This document shows positions 11,316-20,909 of a stretch of 64,000 nucleotides of DNA, piece after piece. The notes beneath the pieces are model-generated. The model was not told the DNA's origin and made no database searches. It saw only the letters and a list, made by a program, of their open reading frames with translations. A program made the position numbers and the translations under genes. The stretch is from Verrucomicrobiota bacterium (GTDB lineage Bacteria; Verrucomicrobiota; Verrucomicrobiia; Opitutales; Opitutaceae), in NCBI GenBank assembly GCA_023433275.1, contig JAEZDN010000165.1, forward strand, positions 81,437 to 145,436. Direction: 5' to 3'. The number at the start of each line of letters is the position of its first letter. Position 1 is the first letter of the stretch.

Positions 11316-11849
11316 ATGGACACTCTTTCCCGTGACAGCAACAGCTCCAGCAATGTCCTGCCCCTTGTGGGCGTGATTGCCGGCGCCCTTGGCTTGATCC
11401 TTGCGATCGTCGCCTTGGTTAAACTTTCCACGCTGCAGAAAAACGTGGCGGCGCATGAGCTGGAAATCCCCAAGATCGTCACGATCGAGGGCGACCTGCG
11501 CGCGGCCACCGCCAAGTCGGAAGGCGACCTTCGCGGACTCCGCGAGGGTGTCCAGAATGCGCTGACCCAGGTCGGCACCGAAATCGGCACGCTCCGGGCC
11601 CAGATCACGAAGGTTGAGGAAGCCCAGAAAGCCCGCGCGGCGGCCCCCGCCGCCAAGAACGGCGCGGCCGCTCCGGCCCCGACCGGCGTGCTTAATTCCG
11701 ATGGCACCTACACGATCGGTTCGGGTGACACCTTGGCGAAGGTCGCGCGCAAGTTTGCCGTGAAGCTCGACGCCATCGAGGCCGAGAACCCGGGTCTTGA
11801 TCCGACCAAGCTGCGCGTCGGCCAGAAGATTCGCATCCCGCGCAAGTAA
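11316..11849 (+). CDS. Membrane-anchored LysM-domain protein
   Basis: A 177-residue protein. Residues 15-36 form a membrane helix ('LPLVGVIAGALGLILAIVAL'). Residues 40-105 form a long amphipathic, probably coiled-coil region. An Ala/Pro linker ('ARAAAPAAKNGAAAPAP') leads to a single LysM module at about 130-177, 'YTIGSGDTLAKVARKFAVKL' then 'ENPGLDPTKLRVGQKIRIP'. LysM binds peptidoglycan glycan strands, so the protein probably tethers the inner membrane to the wall. A good promoter lies upstream and an intrinsic terminator downstream, so it is likely a single-gene unit. Its partner or substrate is not evident. Confidence 0.88.
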   Translation: MDTLSRDSNSSSNVLPLVGVIAGALGLILAIVALVKLSTLQKNVAAHELEIPKIVTIEGDLRAATAKSEGDLRGLREGVQNALTQVGTEIGTLRAQITKVEEAQKARAAAPAAKNGAAAPAPTGVLNSDGTYTIGSGDTLAKVARKFAVKLDAIEAENPGLDPTKLRVGQKIRIPRK

Positions 11850-11873
11850 GGTTTCGTCCTCTTCCCTTTCCCG

Positions 11874-11908
11874 TGCCTCCAGACCTCGCGTCGCGGAGGC
11901 ATTTTTTT
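11874..11908 (+). terminator. Intrinsic terminator of the LysM gene
   Basis: Stem TGCCTCC / GGAGGCA around a 14-base loop, followed by seven T. It ends four bases before the ATG of the Nudix gene, so it may attenuate read-through into that gene. Confidence 0.8.
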
Positions 11909-11912
11909 CGCC

Positions 11913-12488
11913 ATGAAAAATCCCGGTCCCGCCCTGCGCTGGCAAAAGTTGCGCGAGGAGCCGCATGCCGTCACACGCATCTTCAATGTGGTCCGGGCGA
12001 TCTATCGCCATCCGCGGCGCGAGCAGGAGCAGGATTTCTTTGTCATCAACCCGCCGGATTGGGTGAACGTCGTCGCGCTCACGCCTGACGGGCAGCTCGT
12101 GCTGGTGCGACAGTTCCGGTATGGCATCAATGAATTCTCCCTCGAGATTCCGGGCGGCGTGATGGATCCCGGCGAGGATCCCGTGACGGCCGGCCTCCGC
12201 GAATTGCGCGAGGAATCGGGGTATGTGGGCGATCGCGTCCGGTTGTTGGGGACGGTGCACCCGAATCCCGCCATGCAGAGCAACCGCTGTCATTTCGTCC
12301 TGGTCGAGAACGCGCGGGCGGGTGCCGAACTCGAGTGGGATCCGGACGAGGAATTCGACATCCTGCTCAAGCCCGTGGACGAAGTGTATGGCCTCGCCGC
12401 GGCGGGCGGCATCACCCACGCCATGGTGCTCAATGCCCTTCTGCTGTTCCAGCCGCACTGGGCGGACCGGCGCCGGGGCGCCGTTTGA
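11913..12488 (+). CDS. Nudix hydrolase, probable ADP-ribose pyrophosphatase
   Basis: A 191-residue protein with an intact Nudix box at about residues 85-107, 'GGVMDPGEDPVTAGLREL' then 'REESGYV', matching GX5EX7REUXEEXGU. These residues bind Mg and catalyse hydrolysis of a nucleoside diphosphate linked to another group. The preceding 'VRQFRYGINEFSLEIPGG' is typical of the ADP-sugar pyrophosphatase branch (NudF-like), in which a dimer cleaves ADP-ribose to AMP and ribose 5-phosphate. The substrate call is by similarity only. The next gene starts 35 bases downstream on the same strand. Confidence 0.88.
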   Translation: MKNPGPALRWQKLREEPHAVTRIFNVVRAIYRHPRREQEQDFFVINPPDWVNVVALTPDGQLVLVRQFRYGINEFSLEIPGGVMDPGEDPVTAGLRELREESGYVGDRVRLLGTVHPNPAMQSNRCHFVLVENARAGAELEWDPDEEFDILLKPVDEVYGLAAAGGITHAMVLNALLLFQPHWADRRRGAV

Positions 12489-12523
12489 CTTGCACCTGGC
12501 CCGGGCTTCACTCCAGCCACCTG

Positions 12524-13789
12524 ATGGAAACCGCCTCCGCTGCTCCCGAATTCGCCAATATCGTGCCCCTTGACGGGACGGGCGCCCGCTTGCCCGGAGC
12601 GCTGGAGCAGGAGATTCGCGCCATCTACCGGCGCAGTCCCCTCTATTCCGAGCGCTTCCCGCTCCACACCGAACCGCTGCATTGGTCGTGCTACCGCGAG
12701 ATTCCGATTCTCACGAAGCAGGAGATTGTCCAGCGCGGGCACACGGCGTTCTTCGCCGATTACGCCGCGATCGAGCGGGGCTTTGCGGAAAAGAAATTCG
12801 AATACGAGCACACCTCCGGCACCACCAGCGGCCCGATGACCGTGGTGATGGAGGATGGCTGGTGGAACGCGCAGACGCGCCGCGCGTATCTCGCGCACCC
12901 GCAGCTGGCGCGTTATGTTGACCGGCCTCATCGCAAGTGCGTCCTCGCTCCCGTGGGTTGTTCGAGCAACCTCTGCCCGTATGAGGACCATCCGTTTCCT
13001 CATCGCTATTTCGATGGCACGGTTTACCTGAACCTCTCGAGCGATCCGTTTGCCTTTCCGGAATCCGAGTGGGACCGCATCGTGCTCGAGCTCCAGGCGG
13101 TGAAACCCCAGGTCGTGGAGGGTGAACCGGTCTACCTTTCCCTGCTCGCCCGGGCGCTGGCCCGCCGCCGCGTGACCGTGGCGAGCGTCGAGACCGTCAT
13201 CCTGACTTATGGCAAGGCCAGCGTGCAGCACGGTCGGCGGATCGCCGCGGCCTTCCCCGGCGCCGTGCTGGTGGACCTGTATGGTTCGACCGAGGCCGGA
13301 TATCTCTTCGTCGGGGACGCGTTTCAGGACAACCATCGTGTTGTCGAGGGCAACGCGTTCATCGAACTGACGCCTTGGCGCGCGGGTGAGCCGGATGTTT
13401 TCCAGATCAATGTGACCACGCGCGACCGGGAGGCCATGCCGCTGCTGCGCTATCACACGGGCGACATCCTGCGCCGGACTCCCACCGGTTACCGGATCCT
13501 CGGTCGAGAGAAGGATCTCTATTTCCGCAACGACGGCAGCGTGATCTCGACGCATGAAATCGACGCGGTGCTGCCGGAAAACTTCTCGTGCTGGCACTGG
13601 AGCCTGGTCCAGGTTTCCGAAAATCGGTGGGAGTTCCAATACGTGGCGGACGAACTCGCCCCGGAAGGCCTGGCGGAACTGCTCGCGGGCGCCCTTGGGC
13701 CGGGGGCACGGGTGGCTCTATTCCGCCGCAAGTTCATCCAGCCCGCCGCGAGCGGGAAGTTCGCGCTGCTCAAGCCGCTGGCGCGGTGA
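12524..13789 (+). CDS. Adenylate-forming enzyme of the PaaK/CapK type
   Basis: A 421-residue member of the ANL (acyl-adenylate) superfamily. The P-loop reads 'HTSGTTSGPMTVVMEDG', the A5 motif 'DLYGSTEAGYLF', the hinge region 'YHTGDI' and the following segment 'RILGREKDLYFRNDG'. Length and motifs match the phenylacetate-CoA ligase-like family, which includes coronafacic acid ligase-type and CapK-like proteins; activation of a carboxylic acid as its adenylate is expected. The acid cannot be predicted. The ATG at 12524 is chosen since the frame upstream overlaps the Nudix gene. Its last 20 bases overlap the convergent PEP-CTERM gene. Confidence 0.82.
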   Translation: METASAAPEFANIVPLDGTGARLPGALEQEIRAIYRRSPLYSERFPLHTEPLHWSCYREIPILTKQEIVQRGHTAFFADYAAIERGFAEKKFEYEHTSGTTSGPMTVVMEDGWWNAQTRRAYLAHPQLARYVDRPHRKCVLAPVGCSSNLCPYEDHPFPHRYFDGTVYLNLSSDPFAFPESEWDRIVLELQAVKPQVVEGEPVYLSLLARALARRRVTVASVETVILTYGKASVQHGRRIAAAFPGAVLVDLYGSTEAGYLFVGDAFQDNHRVVEGNAFIELTPWRAGEPDVFQINVTTRDREAMPLLRYHTGDILRRTPTGYRILGREKDLYFRNDGSVISTHEIDAVLPENFSCWHWSLVQVSENRWEFQYVADELAPEGLAELLAGALGPGARVALFRRKFIQPAASGKFALLKPLAR

Positions 13790-14882
13790 CGCGGCGCCGC
13801 CAGCGGCGCCAGCCCAGCAACGCCGAGCCGGCGGCGACGAAGATTGCGCCGTAGGTGGACGGTTCGGGCACGGGCCGCGAGATCTGCGCGCCGAAGCCCA
13901 TGAAGTCCATGTTGCCGTAACCCGCGGGGTCGGTGTCGGTCGGGTAGTAGGTGGCGTTGTTCCAGTTCACCAGGCTGGCCGCGTTGGTCGGAGCGGTATC
14001 GCCGGCCATCAGCGAGTACCCGTAGATCTTGGTGCCGGCGGTGATGCCCAGGTCCGCAAAGCGGATCAAAATGCCGACAAGCTGGAGCTCGCCCGCGGAA
14101 GCGATACTCGTCGCCGTGCCCGACAGGGAGTTCCCACTGGTGAAGGTCGCGCGGTTGTAATCGCCCGAATCACTGCCCTGCGGATTGTCGATGGGGCCGC
14201 CGAAGGAATCCGGCGCGACCAGCAGGCCGGTGTTGGCGTACACCGTCGGCGCGTTGCTGAAACCATTGACGGTCCCAACGCCCGTGTAGGCGGCGATGCG
14301 GAACCCGTCACCGAAGTTGCCGATGTTCTCCACATCGAAGAACACCAGCGCATCATTGGCCTGAACGGTGTAACCGCCCGAAAAATAAAAATCGATGCGC
14401 TCGATGTTGCTGTTGGTGGCGGTGCCGGCGCCGTTGCCGAAGGGGTTGCGGATGCCGCTGTAGAGATTGCTGTCCAGGAACATCTGCTCGAGCGACGACT
14501 CGTACTCACCATAGCTGCGGTCGGAGCCATCGACCTGGTAAATGATGGTGGCGTTGTTCGGGTTGTCGCTGGACTGGTTGGTCCAACCATTCCGGTTTGA
14601 ATCCGTGTTCCGGCGGAAGAAGACATTGTCGGCCAGCGGCCCGGAAAACTGATAGCCGCCTGAACTCGTGGTAACCGTGCTCACCTCGCGATCACGATTC
14701 AGATAAGTGATGCCACCCGAACTCGTGTTGGATGCGTCCACGAGGGAGCCATACGTGATCCCGGTAACCGCCGTCTGGGCCGTCATATTCGCCGCTTGAA
14801 AAAGAACGGCGCATACGACGGGCTTCCACCCGAGTGAGCGGAAACGCCGAAAAATATTCCCTTGGAGTCCAGAAACGTTCAT
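13770..14882 (-). CDS. PEP-CTERM sorting-domain surface protein
   Basis: A 370-residue exported protein with a late signal peptide (basic start to about residue 36, 'PVVCAVLFQAANMTAQTA'). The mature region is Gly/Asn/Ser-rich and acidic, without a recognised catalytic domain. The C-terminus has the standard exosortase signal 'VPEPSTYGAIFVAAGSALLG' followed by WRRWRRR. It ends overlapping the PaaK-like gene by 20 bases on the opposite strand. Like the shorter PEP-CTERM protein at 10285 it probably becomes attached at the cell surface or in the matrix. Function beyond sorting is unknown. Confidence 0.9.
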   Translation of the reverse strand: MNVSGLQGNIFRRFRSLGWKPVVCAVLFQAANMTAQTAVTGITYGSLVDASNTSSGGITYLNRDREVSTVTTSSGGYQFSGPLADNVFFRRNTDSNRNGWTNQSSDNPNNATIIYQVDGSDRSYGEYESSLEQMFLDSNLYSGIRNPFGNGAGTATNSNIERIDFYFSGGYTVQANDALVFFDVENIGNFGDGFRIAAYTGVGTVNGFSNAPTVYANTGLLVAPDSFGGPIDNPQGSDSGDYNRATFTSGNSLSGTATSIASAGELQLVGILIRFADLGITAGTKIYGYSLMAGDTAPTNAASLVNWNNATYYPTDTDPAGYGNMDFMGFGAQISRPVPEPSTYGAIFVAAGSALLGWRRWRRRVTAPAA

Positions 14883-14953
14883 CTAGGGAGTTAACCCTAC
14901 GGTGTTCTGGGTGACTTTCCAGCCAAAAGGGTAAACATTCTTCGTTTTAACCC

Positions 14954-16684
14954 ATGCTCGACGATCGCCGCACCGAGCCGCCGTTTCGGATTAATCAAGC
15001 CCGACAGGCGAGGCGCTACCTCCTGATCGCGTTGGGGGTGATTGTGATACTCGCCTTGGGATACGTCGTCGGGCGACCAGCAATCCATAAATGGCGTTAC
15101 AAGAGGGACATGGCCCGCGCGACCGAAGCCGAAACGGCGGGCGACTACCGCACGACGATGTTGATTCTCGAGCAATTGAACCGGCTCCATGCCCGTGATG
15201 CTGAAGTTCGTCGTCGGCTGGCCGCATTTTACCAACGCGCCGGTCAAGTCGAGTCGGTTGCGATTTGGCGCGAGGCCGTGGAGTTGGATCCTACGAACGC
15301 TGACGGACAGCTCGGGCTGGCGAAGGCGGCCGTGCAATTCGGAGACCGCCAGACGGCGCGCGAAGTCCTGGACAGGCTTGCTGGATCCAACCCCCTCACG
15401 AGCGAGTACCACCGCCTGCGGGCCGGACTCGCGTTGTTGGAGAGGGACGCGGCCGCGCACGAGCAAAGCCTGGCGCAACTCGCCCAACTGGAGCCCGACG
15501 ACAAGCGGGTGCAGCTGAATCTGGCCACGGTGCGTTTGACGGATCCCCATGGCCCGAAGGCGCCCATGGCGCGTGCGGCCTTGGTGGAACTGGCGCGCAA
15601 TGATCGGGTGAGGATGCGCGCCGTCGCGGAGCTGCTGGGCGACGTGGCCCGGCGCTGGCCCGGGCCGGCTGCCGGGCGCGACACCGCGCTGCGCGACCTC
15701 GCGGCCGCGCTGACCCCGGCTCGCGGCCCATTGCTGGCCATGCCCAGTCAGGATGATCCCATCGAGCGACTGGTGCAGTTCGCCATGGAACAGCCCGCCC
15801 CCGAAGCGGAAGACGTGGTGAGCCTCGCAAACTGGATGTCGCTGAACGGCCAAACGGAAACGGCGCTGCAATGGATCGACACGCTCCCGGCGCGGTTGGC
15901 CGGGAACCCATTGTTGAGGACCGCGCATGCCGAGTTCGCGATCCGGGTGCGCGATTGGGACCGGCTGCGCGTATTGCTACTCGCGGGCGCGTGGGGCCCG
16001 GTTCCCGCGGAGGTGGTGCAGCAGGCGTTCCGGGCCCAGGCCCACCACGCCGGACCGCGGACCGGGGGCTTGCGCCCGGGCTGGGCGTCTGCGGTGGAGG
16101 CGGGAAAAAATTCGATGGCGGGCATGAGGGCATTGCTCCGTCTCGCCGAGTTGTGGGGCTGGCGGGCCGAGCAACGCATGGTCCTCCTTACCATCGCGCG
16201 CCTGACACCGCGGGAAACCTGGGCGTGGCGGCAACTCATTTCCCTGGCGCTGGAGCAGGAGAACACCGAGCAACTCTGGCAGGTTTATGTGGAATGGAGG
16301 CTCGCGATGCCCGGCGAACTGACGGTGCAGGTCGAAAGCGCGATCATCGGGCACCTCCTTGGGCGTCGGCGCGTCCCGAACGCGACGGAAACCGCCGGAT
16401 ACATCCAACAGCAGCCGCTCGATCCCGGAGCGCGGGTGGCGCATGCCCTCGCCCTTTGGAAGGAACAGCGCGTGACGGAAGCCGCCGCGGTCATCGATGG
16501 TTTGGTGCCCGAGGCGATGAATGATCCCCGCTATGCCCTCGCCGCGGGCATCGTGCTCGCCTCGGCTGGCCGCGCCGGGGAGAGCGAAGCCCGTTTGCAC
16601 CGGGTGCCCGAGGCCGTGCTGTTGGGAGAGGAGCGCGTACTTCTGCATGCGGCCCGCGCGCGCAATCGCGGTGACCGCCCGTGA
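14954..16684 (+). CDS. Membrane-anchored tetratricopeptide-repeat protein
   Basis: A 576-residue protein with a short basic cytoplasmic start, a membrane helix near residues 23-43 ('YLLIALGVIVILALGYVVGR') and a long helical region with degenerate TPR units, for example 'ATEAETAGDYRTTMLILEQL', 'AGQVESVAIWREAVELDPTN' and 'GLAKAAVQFGDRQTAREVLD'. TPR proteins of this shape act as scaffolds outside the membrane; in PEP-CTERM organisms similar large TPR proteins accompany the exopolysaccharide machinery, but nothing here proves that link. The gene is divergent from the PEP-CTERM gene, with 71 bases between the starts, so the two may share a control region. Confidence 0.75.
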   Translation: MLDDRRTEPPFRINQARQARRYLLIALGVIVILALGYVVGRPAIHKWRYKRDMARATEAETAGDYRTTMLILEQLNRLHARDAEVRRRLAAFYQRAGQVESVAIWREAVELDPTNADGQLGLAKAAVQFGDRQTAREVLDRLAGSNPLTSEYHRLRAGLALLERDAAAHEQSLAQLAQLEPDDKRVQLNLATVRLTDPHGPKAPMARAALVELARNDRVRMRAVAELLGDVARRWPGPAAGRDTALRDLAAALTPARGPLLAMPSQDDPIERLVQFAMEQPAPEAEDVVSLANWMSLNGQTETALQWIDTLPARLAGNPLLRTAHAEFAIRVRDWDRLRVLLLAGAWGPVPAEVVQQAFRAQAHHAGPRTGGLRPGWASAVEAGKNSMAGMRALLRLAELWGWRAEQRMVLLTIARLTPRETWAWRQLISLALEQENTEQLWQVYVEWRLAMPGELTVQVESAIIGHLLGRRRVPNATETAGYIQQQPLDPGARVAHALALWKEQRVTEAAAVIDGLVPEAMNDPRYALAAGIVLASAGRAGESEARLHRVPEAVLLGEERVLLHAARARNRGDRP

Positions 16685-16824
16685 TTCCGCTGCGGTGCGC
16701 TTCTTCCCCGATTTAGGTTCACTAATATTGGGGTTGGCTCGGGCGCGTTCCTTTACAACGTCAGCAGCCTGCGGTTAGTTACCGGTCTGGCCCGGTTCCC
16801 CCGCCTTCCCCAAACCTTCATGCG

Positions 16825-17604
16825 ATGAATCAATTCGGCGCGCTCTTTCGCTCTTCGATTGGCAGGAAATTTCTCATGGCCCTCACGGGCTTGGTGCTCG
16901 TCGGTTTCGTCACGGGTCACCTGGTCGGCAATCTCCAGATCTTTGCCCATCCCGACAAAATCAACGGTTACGCGCATTTCCTGCAGTCGCTGGGGCCCGT
17001 GCTTTGGGTGGTGAGACTGTTCCTGCTGGCCTGCGTGGGCATCCACATCTGGGCGGCGGTGGCGCTGGCGATCGAGAATCGGGCCGCGCGGGGCCCCGAG
17101 TCCTATGGCGTCAACAAATGGCTGCAGGCGGCGTTTGCCTCCCGGTACATGAAGCAAACCGGCCTCGTTGTCCTCGCCTTCCTCATCTATCACCTGGCCC
17201 ATTTCACCGTGGGCGCCGCCCAGACGGAGCACTTCAAGACCGCGCTGCCCGAATACACCATGGCGGGTGAATTTCATCTCCTGGGATTCCCGGTCGTCGC
17301 GTCGGGGCAGCGCGTGCACGACGTGTACAGCATGGTCTATCTCGGCTTCGCCAGCCCGGTGGTTTCGATATTCTACATTGTCGCGATCGGGCTGCTGACA
17401 CTCCATTTGTTGCACGGGATGGACTCCATGTTCCAGACCGCGGGCTTCCGCAACCATCGCTGGTCCGCCGGCCTTCGCCGCGTGGTGGCGCTTTTCTGCC
17501 TGGCGTACTTTCTCGGCAACCTGGCGATTCCCGGCGCGATTCTGGCCGGCATCGTGAAACCCGCCGCCGGCACCACCGCCGCGGTTTCGGTCGCCCAACG
17601 CTAA
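16825..17604 (+). CDS. sdhC: Succinate dehydrogenase/fumarate reductase cytochrome b subunit (B-type)
   Basis: A 259-residue membrane anchor with five hydrophobic helices, longer than the three-helix SdhC of proteobacteria and without a partner SdhD, which is the B-type organisation (two haems on one subunit) known from Bacillus, Bacteroidetes and epsilonproteobacteria. Candidate haem ligands are His residues in 'TGLVLVGFVTGHLVGNLQI', 'ACVGIHIW', 'LIYHLAHF' and 'TLHLLHGMDSMF'. It carries electrons between the SdhAB head and menaquinone. It is the first gene of sdhCAB; sdhA follows after 12 bases. Confidence 0.95.
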   Translation: MNQFGALFRSSIGRKFLMALTGLVLVGFVTGHLVGNLQIFAHPDKINGYAHFLQSLGPVLWVVRLFLLACVGIHIWAAVALAIENRAARGPESYGVNKWLQAAFASRYMKQTGLVVLAFLIYHLAHFTVGAAQTEHFKTALPEYTMAGEFHLLGFPVVASGQRVHDVYSMVYLGFASPVVSIFYIVAIGLLTLHLLHGMDSMFQTAGFRNHRWSAGLRRVVALFCLAYFLGNLAIPGAILAGIVKPAAGTTAAVSVAQR

Positions 17605-17616
17605 CCTTTCCCGCCC

Positions 17617-19539
17617 ATGGCCAATCTCGACTCCAAAATCCCGGCCGGCCCCCTCGCTGACAAGTGGCGCAACCACAAGGCGGGCATCAAGCTCGTCAAT
17701 CCCGCGAACAAGCGAAAATACGAGGTCGTCGTCATCGGCGCGGGCCTCGCGGGTTCCTCCGCCGCGGCCACGCTCGCCGAGCTCGGTTATCGCGTGAAGT
17801 GCATCGTCTTTCACGACAGCCCCCGCCGCGCCCACTCGATCGCCGCCCAGGGAGGCATCAATGCCGCCAAGAACTATCAGAACGACGGCGACAGCGTGCA
17901 CCGGCTTTTCTACGATACGCTGAAGGGTGGGGACTACCGGGCCCGCGAGGCCAACGTCCATCGCCTCGCCGAGGTGTCGGTGAACATCATCGACCAGTGC
18001 GTCGCGCAGGGCGTGCCCTTCGCGCGCGAGTACGGCGGCCTCCTGGCCAACCGGTCCTTCGGCGGCGCGCAGGTGTCGCGGACATTCTACGCCCGCGGGC
18101 AGACCGGACAGCAGCTGCTCCTCGGCGCCTATTCCGCCCTTTCCAAGATGGTCGGCGCGGGTGCCATCGAGCTGATCACGCAGCATGAGATGGTGGATCT
18201 CGTGCTGGTCGACGGCCACGCCAAGGGGGTCATCACGCGCGATCTCGTCACCGGACAACTGCACCGTCATTCCGGGGACGCCGTGATCCTCGCCACCGGC
18301 GGATACGGCAATGTGTTCAATCTCTCGACCTACGCGCGCGGCTCCAACGCCACCGCCATCTGGCGCGCCTACAAGCGCGGTGCATGCATGGCGAATCCCT
18401 GTTACACGCAGATTCACCCGACCTGCATTCCCGTTTCCGGCGACTACCAGTCCAAGCTGACCCTGATGTCCGAGTCGCTCCGCAATGACGGCCGCATCTG
18501 GGTGCCGAAGCGGAAGGAGGACGTGAAGAAGAACCCCGCCGATATTCCGGAGGCGGACCGCGACTATTATCTCGAGCGCATCTATCCGAGCTTCGGCAAT
18601 CTCGCCCCGCGCGATGTGTCCTCGCGCGCCGCGATGCGCATGTGCGATGAGGGTCGCGGAGTTGGTGAGACCGGCCTCGGAGTTTATCTTGATTTCGCCG
18701 ATGCCATCAAGCGGCTCGGTGAGCCCGCCGTGCGCGAGCGCTACGGCAACCTGTTCGACATCTATCACGAGATCACCAACGAGAACGCGTACCGCACGCC
18801 GATGCGCATCTTCCCGGCGGTGCACTACACGATGGGCGGCCTTTGGGTGGACTACAACCTGATGTCCAACATCCCCGGCCTCTTCGTGCTCGGGGAGGCA
18901 AACTTCTCCGACCACGGCGCGAACCGGCTCGGCGCCTCCGCGCTCATGCAGGGCCTCGCGGATGGCTACTTTGTCATTCCCTACACGATCGGCGACTACC
19001 TCGCGGGCCAGAAACCGAACAACAAGCCGTCCACCGAGCGGGCCGAGTTCAAGGACGCCGAGGCGAATGTCGCGTCCATGGTGCGGCGCCTGATGGCCAA
19101 CAAGGGCCGGGAGCCGGTGAACTACTATCACAAGAAGCTCGGCCAGATCATGTGGAAATATTGCGGCATGGCCCGGACGAAGGAAGGCCTGCAGCAGGCC
19201 CTCCGGGAAATCCCCGCGCTCCGCGAGGAGTTCTGGGCCAACGTCAATGTGCCCGGTTCCGCCGACAACATGAACCAGGCGCTCGAGCGCGCCGGTCGCG
19301 TGGCCGATTTCATCGAACTCGGCGAGCTCCTGTGCCGCGACGCGCTCACGCGCGAGGAAAGCTGCGGCGGCCACTTCCGCGAGGAGTACCAGCACCCGGA
19401 CGGCGAGTGCAAACGCGATGACGAAAAGTTCGGTCACGTCGCGGCCTGGGAATACCAGGGCGAGGGCAAGGAGCCGCTCCGCAACGTCGAGCCCCTCAAC
19501 TACGAATTCACGAAGATGAGCGTTCGCTCGTACAAATAA
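17617..19539 (+). CDS. sdhA: Succinate dehydrogenase/fumarate reductase flavoprotein subunit
   Basis: A 640-residue FAD-binding catalytic subunit that interconverts succinate and fumarate. The dinucleotide fold '[20 protein letters not shown]' lies near residues 33-52. The covalent-FAD region reads '[17 protein letters not shown]' with its histidine. Later blocks include '[20 protein letters not shown]', '[11 protein letters not shown]' and '[19 protein letters not shown]'. Length and sequence type fit the enzyme partnered with a B-type anchor. The protein ends in the expected Tyr-rich C-terminus. A 113-base gap with a long inverted repeat separates it from sdhB, unusual for this operon. Confidence 0.97.
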   Translation: MANLDSKIPAGPLADKWRNHKAGIKLVNPANKRKYEVVVIGAGLAGSSAAATLAELGYRVKCIVFHDSPRRAHSIAAQGGINAAKNYQNDGDSVHRLFYDTLKGGDYRAREANVHRLAEVSVNIIDQCVAQGVPFAREYGGLLANRSFGGAQVSRTFYARGQTGQQLLLGAYSALSKMVGAGAIELITQHEMVDLVLVDGHAKGVITRDLVTGQLHRHSGDAVILATGGYGNVFNLSTYARGSNATAIWRAYKRGACMANPCYTQIHPTCIPVSGDYQSKLTLMSESLRNDGRIWVPKRKEDVKKNPADIPEADRDYYLERIYPSFGNLAPRDVSSRAAMRMCDEGRGVGETGLGVYLDFADAIKRLGEPAVRERYGNLFDIYHEITNENAYRTPMRIFPAVHYTMGGLWVDYNLMSNIPGLFVLGEANFSDHGANRLGASALMQGLADGYFVIPYTIGDYLAGQKPNNKPSTERAEFKDAEANVASMVRRLMANKGREPVNYYHKKLGQIMWKYCGMARTKEGLQQALREIPALREEFWANVNVPGSADNMNQALERAGRVADFIELGELLCRDALTREESCGGHFREEYQHPDGECKRDDEKFGHVAAWEYQGEGKEPLRNVEPLNYEFTKMSVRSYK

Positions 19540-19543
19540 TCTG

Positions 19544-19642
19544 GAAGTAGCGAGTAGTGGGTGGCGAGTAGCGAGCCTTTCGCCAAAGCCGCCTTCAACT
19601 CGCCGCCGATTCATCTACTCGCTACCCACTACTCACTACTTC
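19544..19642. repeat. Long inverted repeat between sdhA and sdhB
   Basis: Left arm 19544-19571 and right arm 19615-19642 are 28 bases each and match at 26 positions as reverse complements (core GAGTAGTGGGT), around a 43-base centre. Within the arms the short words GTAGCGAGTAG and GAGTAGTGGGT repeat. It fills almost the entire sdhA-sdhB gap. It resembles a short non-autonomous palindromic element rather than a terminator, since no T-tract follows. As RNA it would form a strong hairpin that could affect processing or sdhB translation. Confidence 0.85.
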
Positions 19643-19652
19643 TTCCCTCCCC

Positions 19653-20465
19653 ATGGTTGCGCCTTCCCCCTCCGCCAAGCTCATCTCCGTCACCCTCCGC
19701 GTCTGGCGCCAGGCCGGCGCCGGGCAGCCCGGCAAGTTCGTCGAGTACAAGGCGGAGAACCTCAACCCCAACATGTCGCTGCTCGAGATGCTCGACGTGG
19801 TGAATGATGGTCTCGAACGGCGTGGTGAGGACCCGATCGCCTTCGCCCACGATTGCCGCGAGGGCATCTGCGGCACCTGTTCCCTCGTCATCGACGGCAA
19901 GCCGCACGGGCCGCACCGCGGCATCGCCAGCTGCCAGACCTACATGCGCAGTTTTGAGGACGGCGCCACGATCACGATCGAGCCGTTCCGCGCCGCGCCG
20001 TTCCCGATCATCAAGGATCTCATCTCGGATCGCAGCGCCTTTGACAAGATCCAGCAGGCCGGCGGATTCATCAGTGTGCGGACCGGCGCCTGCGGCGATG
20101 CCAACGCGATTCCGGTGCCGAAGCCGGTGGCCGATCTCGCCATGGACGCCGCCTCGTGCATCGGCTGCGGGGCCTGTGTCGCGGTCTGCAAGAACGCGTC
20201 CGCCATGCTCTTCGTTTCCGCCAAGGTCTCGCAGCTCGGACTCCTGCCGCAGGGCCAGCCGGAGCGCGATACCCGCGTGCTGAACATGGTCGCCCGGATG
20301 GACGAGCTCGGGTTTGGCAACTGCACCAACCAGTACGAGTGTTCCGCCGCGTGCCCGAAACTCATCTCGCACGATTTCATCGCGCGCATGAATCGCGATT
20401 ACGTCGGCGCGCTCTTCCGCACCAGCCTGAAGCCCGCTTCGAATTCCGCCGGGGGCGCGGGTTGA
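19653..20465 (+). CDS. sdhB: Succinate dehydrogenase/fumarate reductase iron-sulfur subunit
   Basis: A 270-residue electron-transfer subunit. The [2Fe-2S] ligands lie in '[15 protein letters not shown]' with a fourth Cys in 'GIASC'. The [4Fe-4S] and [3Fe-4S] clusters are ligated by '[13 protein letters not shown]' and '[12 protein letters not shown]'. It passes electrons from the flavin of SdhA to the haems of SdhC. Its start is ten bases beyond the right arm of the inverted repeat, with no clear Shine-Dalgarno sequence, so translation may depend on the folded leader or on processing of the sdhCAB transcript. Confidence 0.97.
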   Translation: MVAPSPSAKLISVTLRVWRQAGAGQPGKFVEYKAENLNPNMSLLEMLDVVNDGLERRGEDPIAFAHDCREGICGTCSLVIDGKPHGPHRGIASCQTYMRSFEDGATITIEPFRAAPFPIIKDLISDRSAFDKIQQAGGFISVRTGACGDANAIPVPKPVADLAMDAASCIGCGACVAVCKNASAMLFVSAKVSQLGLLPQGQPERDTRVLNMVARMDELGFGNCTNQYECSAACPKLISHDFIARMNRDYVGALFRTSLKPASNSAGGAG

Positions 20466-20634
20466 TTCGCGGCGCGGGGATTTCCGAGGCGCACGATGGG
20501 CGCCTTTTCGATCGAAGCGCTCGGATTGCGAACTCCGATTAGTGGTTGTCCCATGGGGGCCTAATCCGGGGTCGCCGGCGAATTTGCGAAAGTCTGCAAC
20601 TTTTGCGCCGGTGCCGGGTTTTCATGACATCAAC

Positions 20635-20886
20635 ATGAATTCCATGAAAACCGCTCTGATCTCCGTTCTCACCGCGACCCTCCTGGGCATCGCGTCTCAT
20701 GCGAGCGGTCGTCCCTTCGACGCCGCCGATTTCACCGCCATCCTCTTCAGCACCGGCCTCGTGGCCTGGACCGTCGTGCAGTACAGCACCGTGCCGCGTC
20801 CCCTGACGCGGGCCCGCCCGATTCGCCTGGCCGCGGTCGCGGCCGCTCGTCCGCGGGTGCCGGTCGCGTCCCGGATGGCGGCCTGA
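20635..20886 (+). CDS. Small membrane protein, function unknown
   Basis: An 83-residue protein starting MNSMKTALISVLTATLLGIA; a second ATG three codons later is equally possible. It has an N-terminal hydrophobic segment (signal peptide or helix, about 5-22), a second hydrophobic segment near 32-50 ('FTAILFSTGLVAWTVVQYS') and an Arg/Ala/Val/Pro-rich basic tail. No family is recognised. It is a single-gene unit closed by a good terminator 23 bases downstream, which supports it as a real gene. The 169 bases before it hold no other ORF and no clear promoter. Confidence 0.65.
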   Translation: MNSMKTALISVLTATLLGIASHASGRPFDAADFTAILFSTGLVAWTVVQYSTVPRPLTRARPIRLAAVAAARPRVPVASRMAA

Positions 20887-20909
20887 TCGCCCCGCCGCAT
20901 TCGATTCGA

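Noticed and set aside
12335..12523. Upstream extension of the PaaK-like gene
   Set aside because: Would overlap the Nudix gene by about 150 bases and adds residues unlike the family; ATG 12524 used.
16753..19614. 953-codon minus-strand ORF opposite sdhC and sdhA
   Set aside because: Same GC artefact; sdhC and sdhA have complete catalytic motifs and the antisense product resembles no protein.
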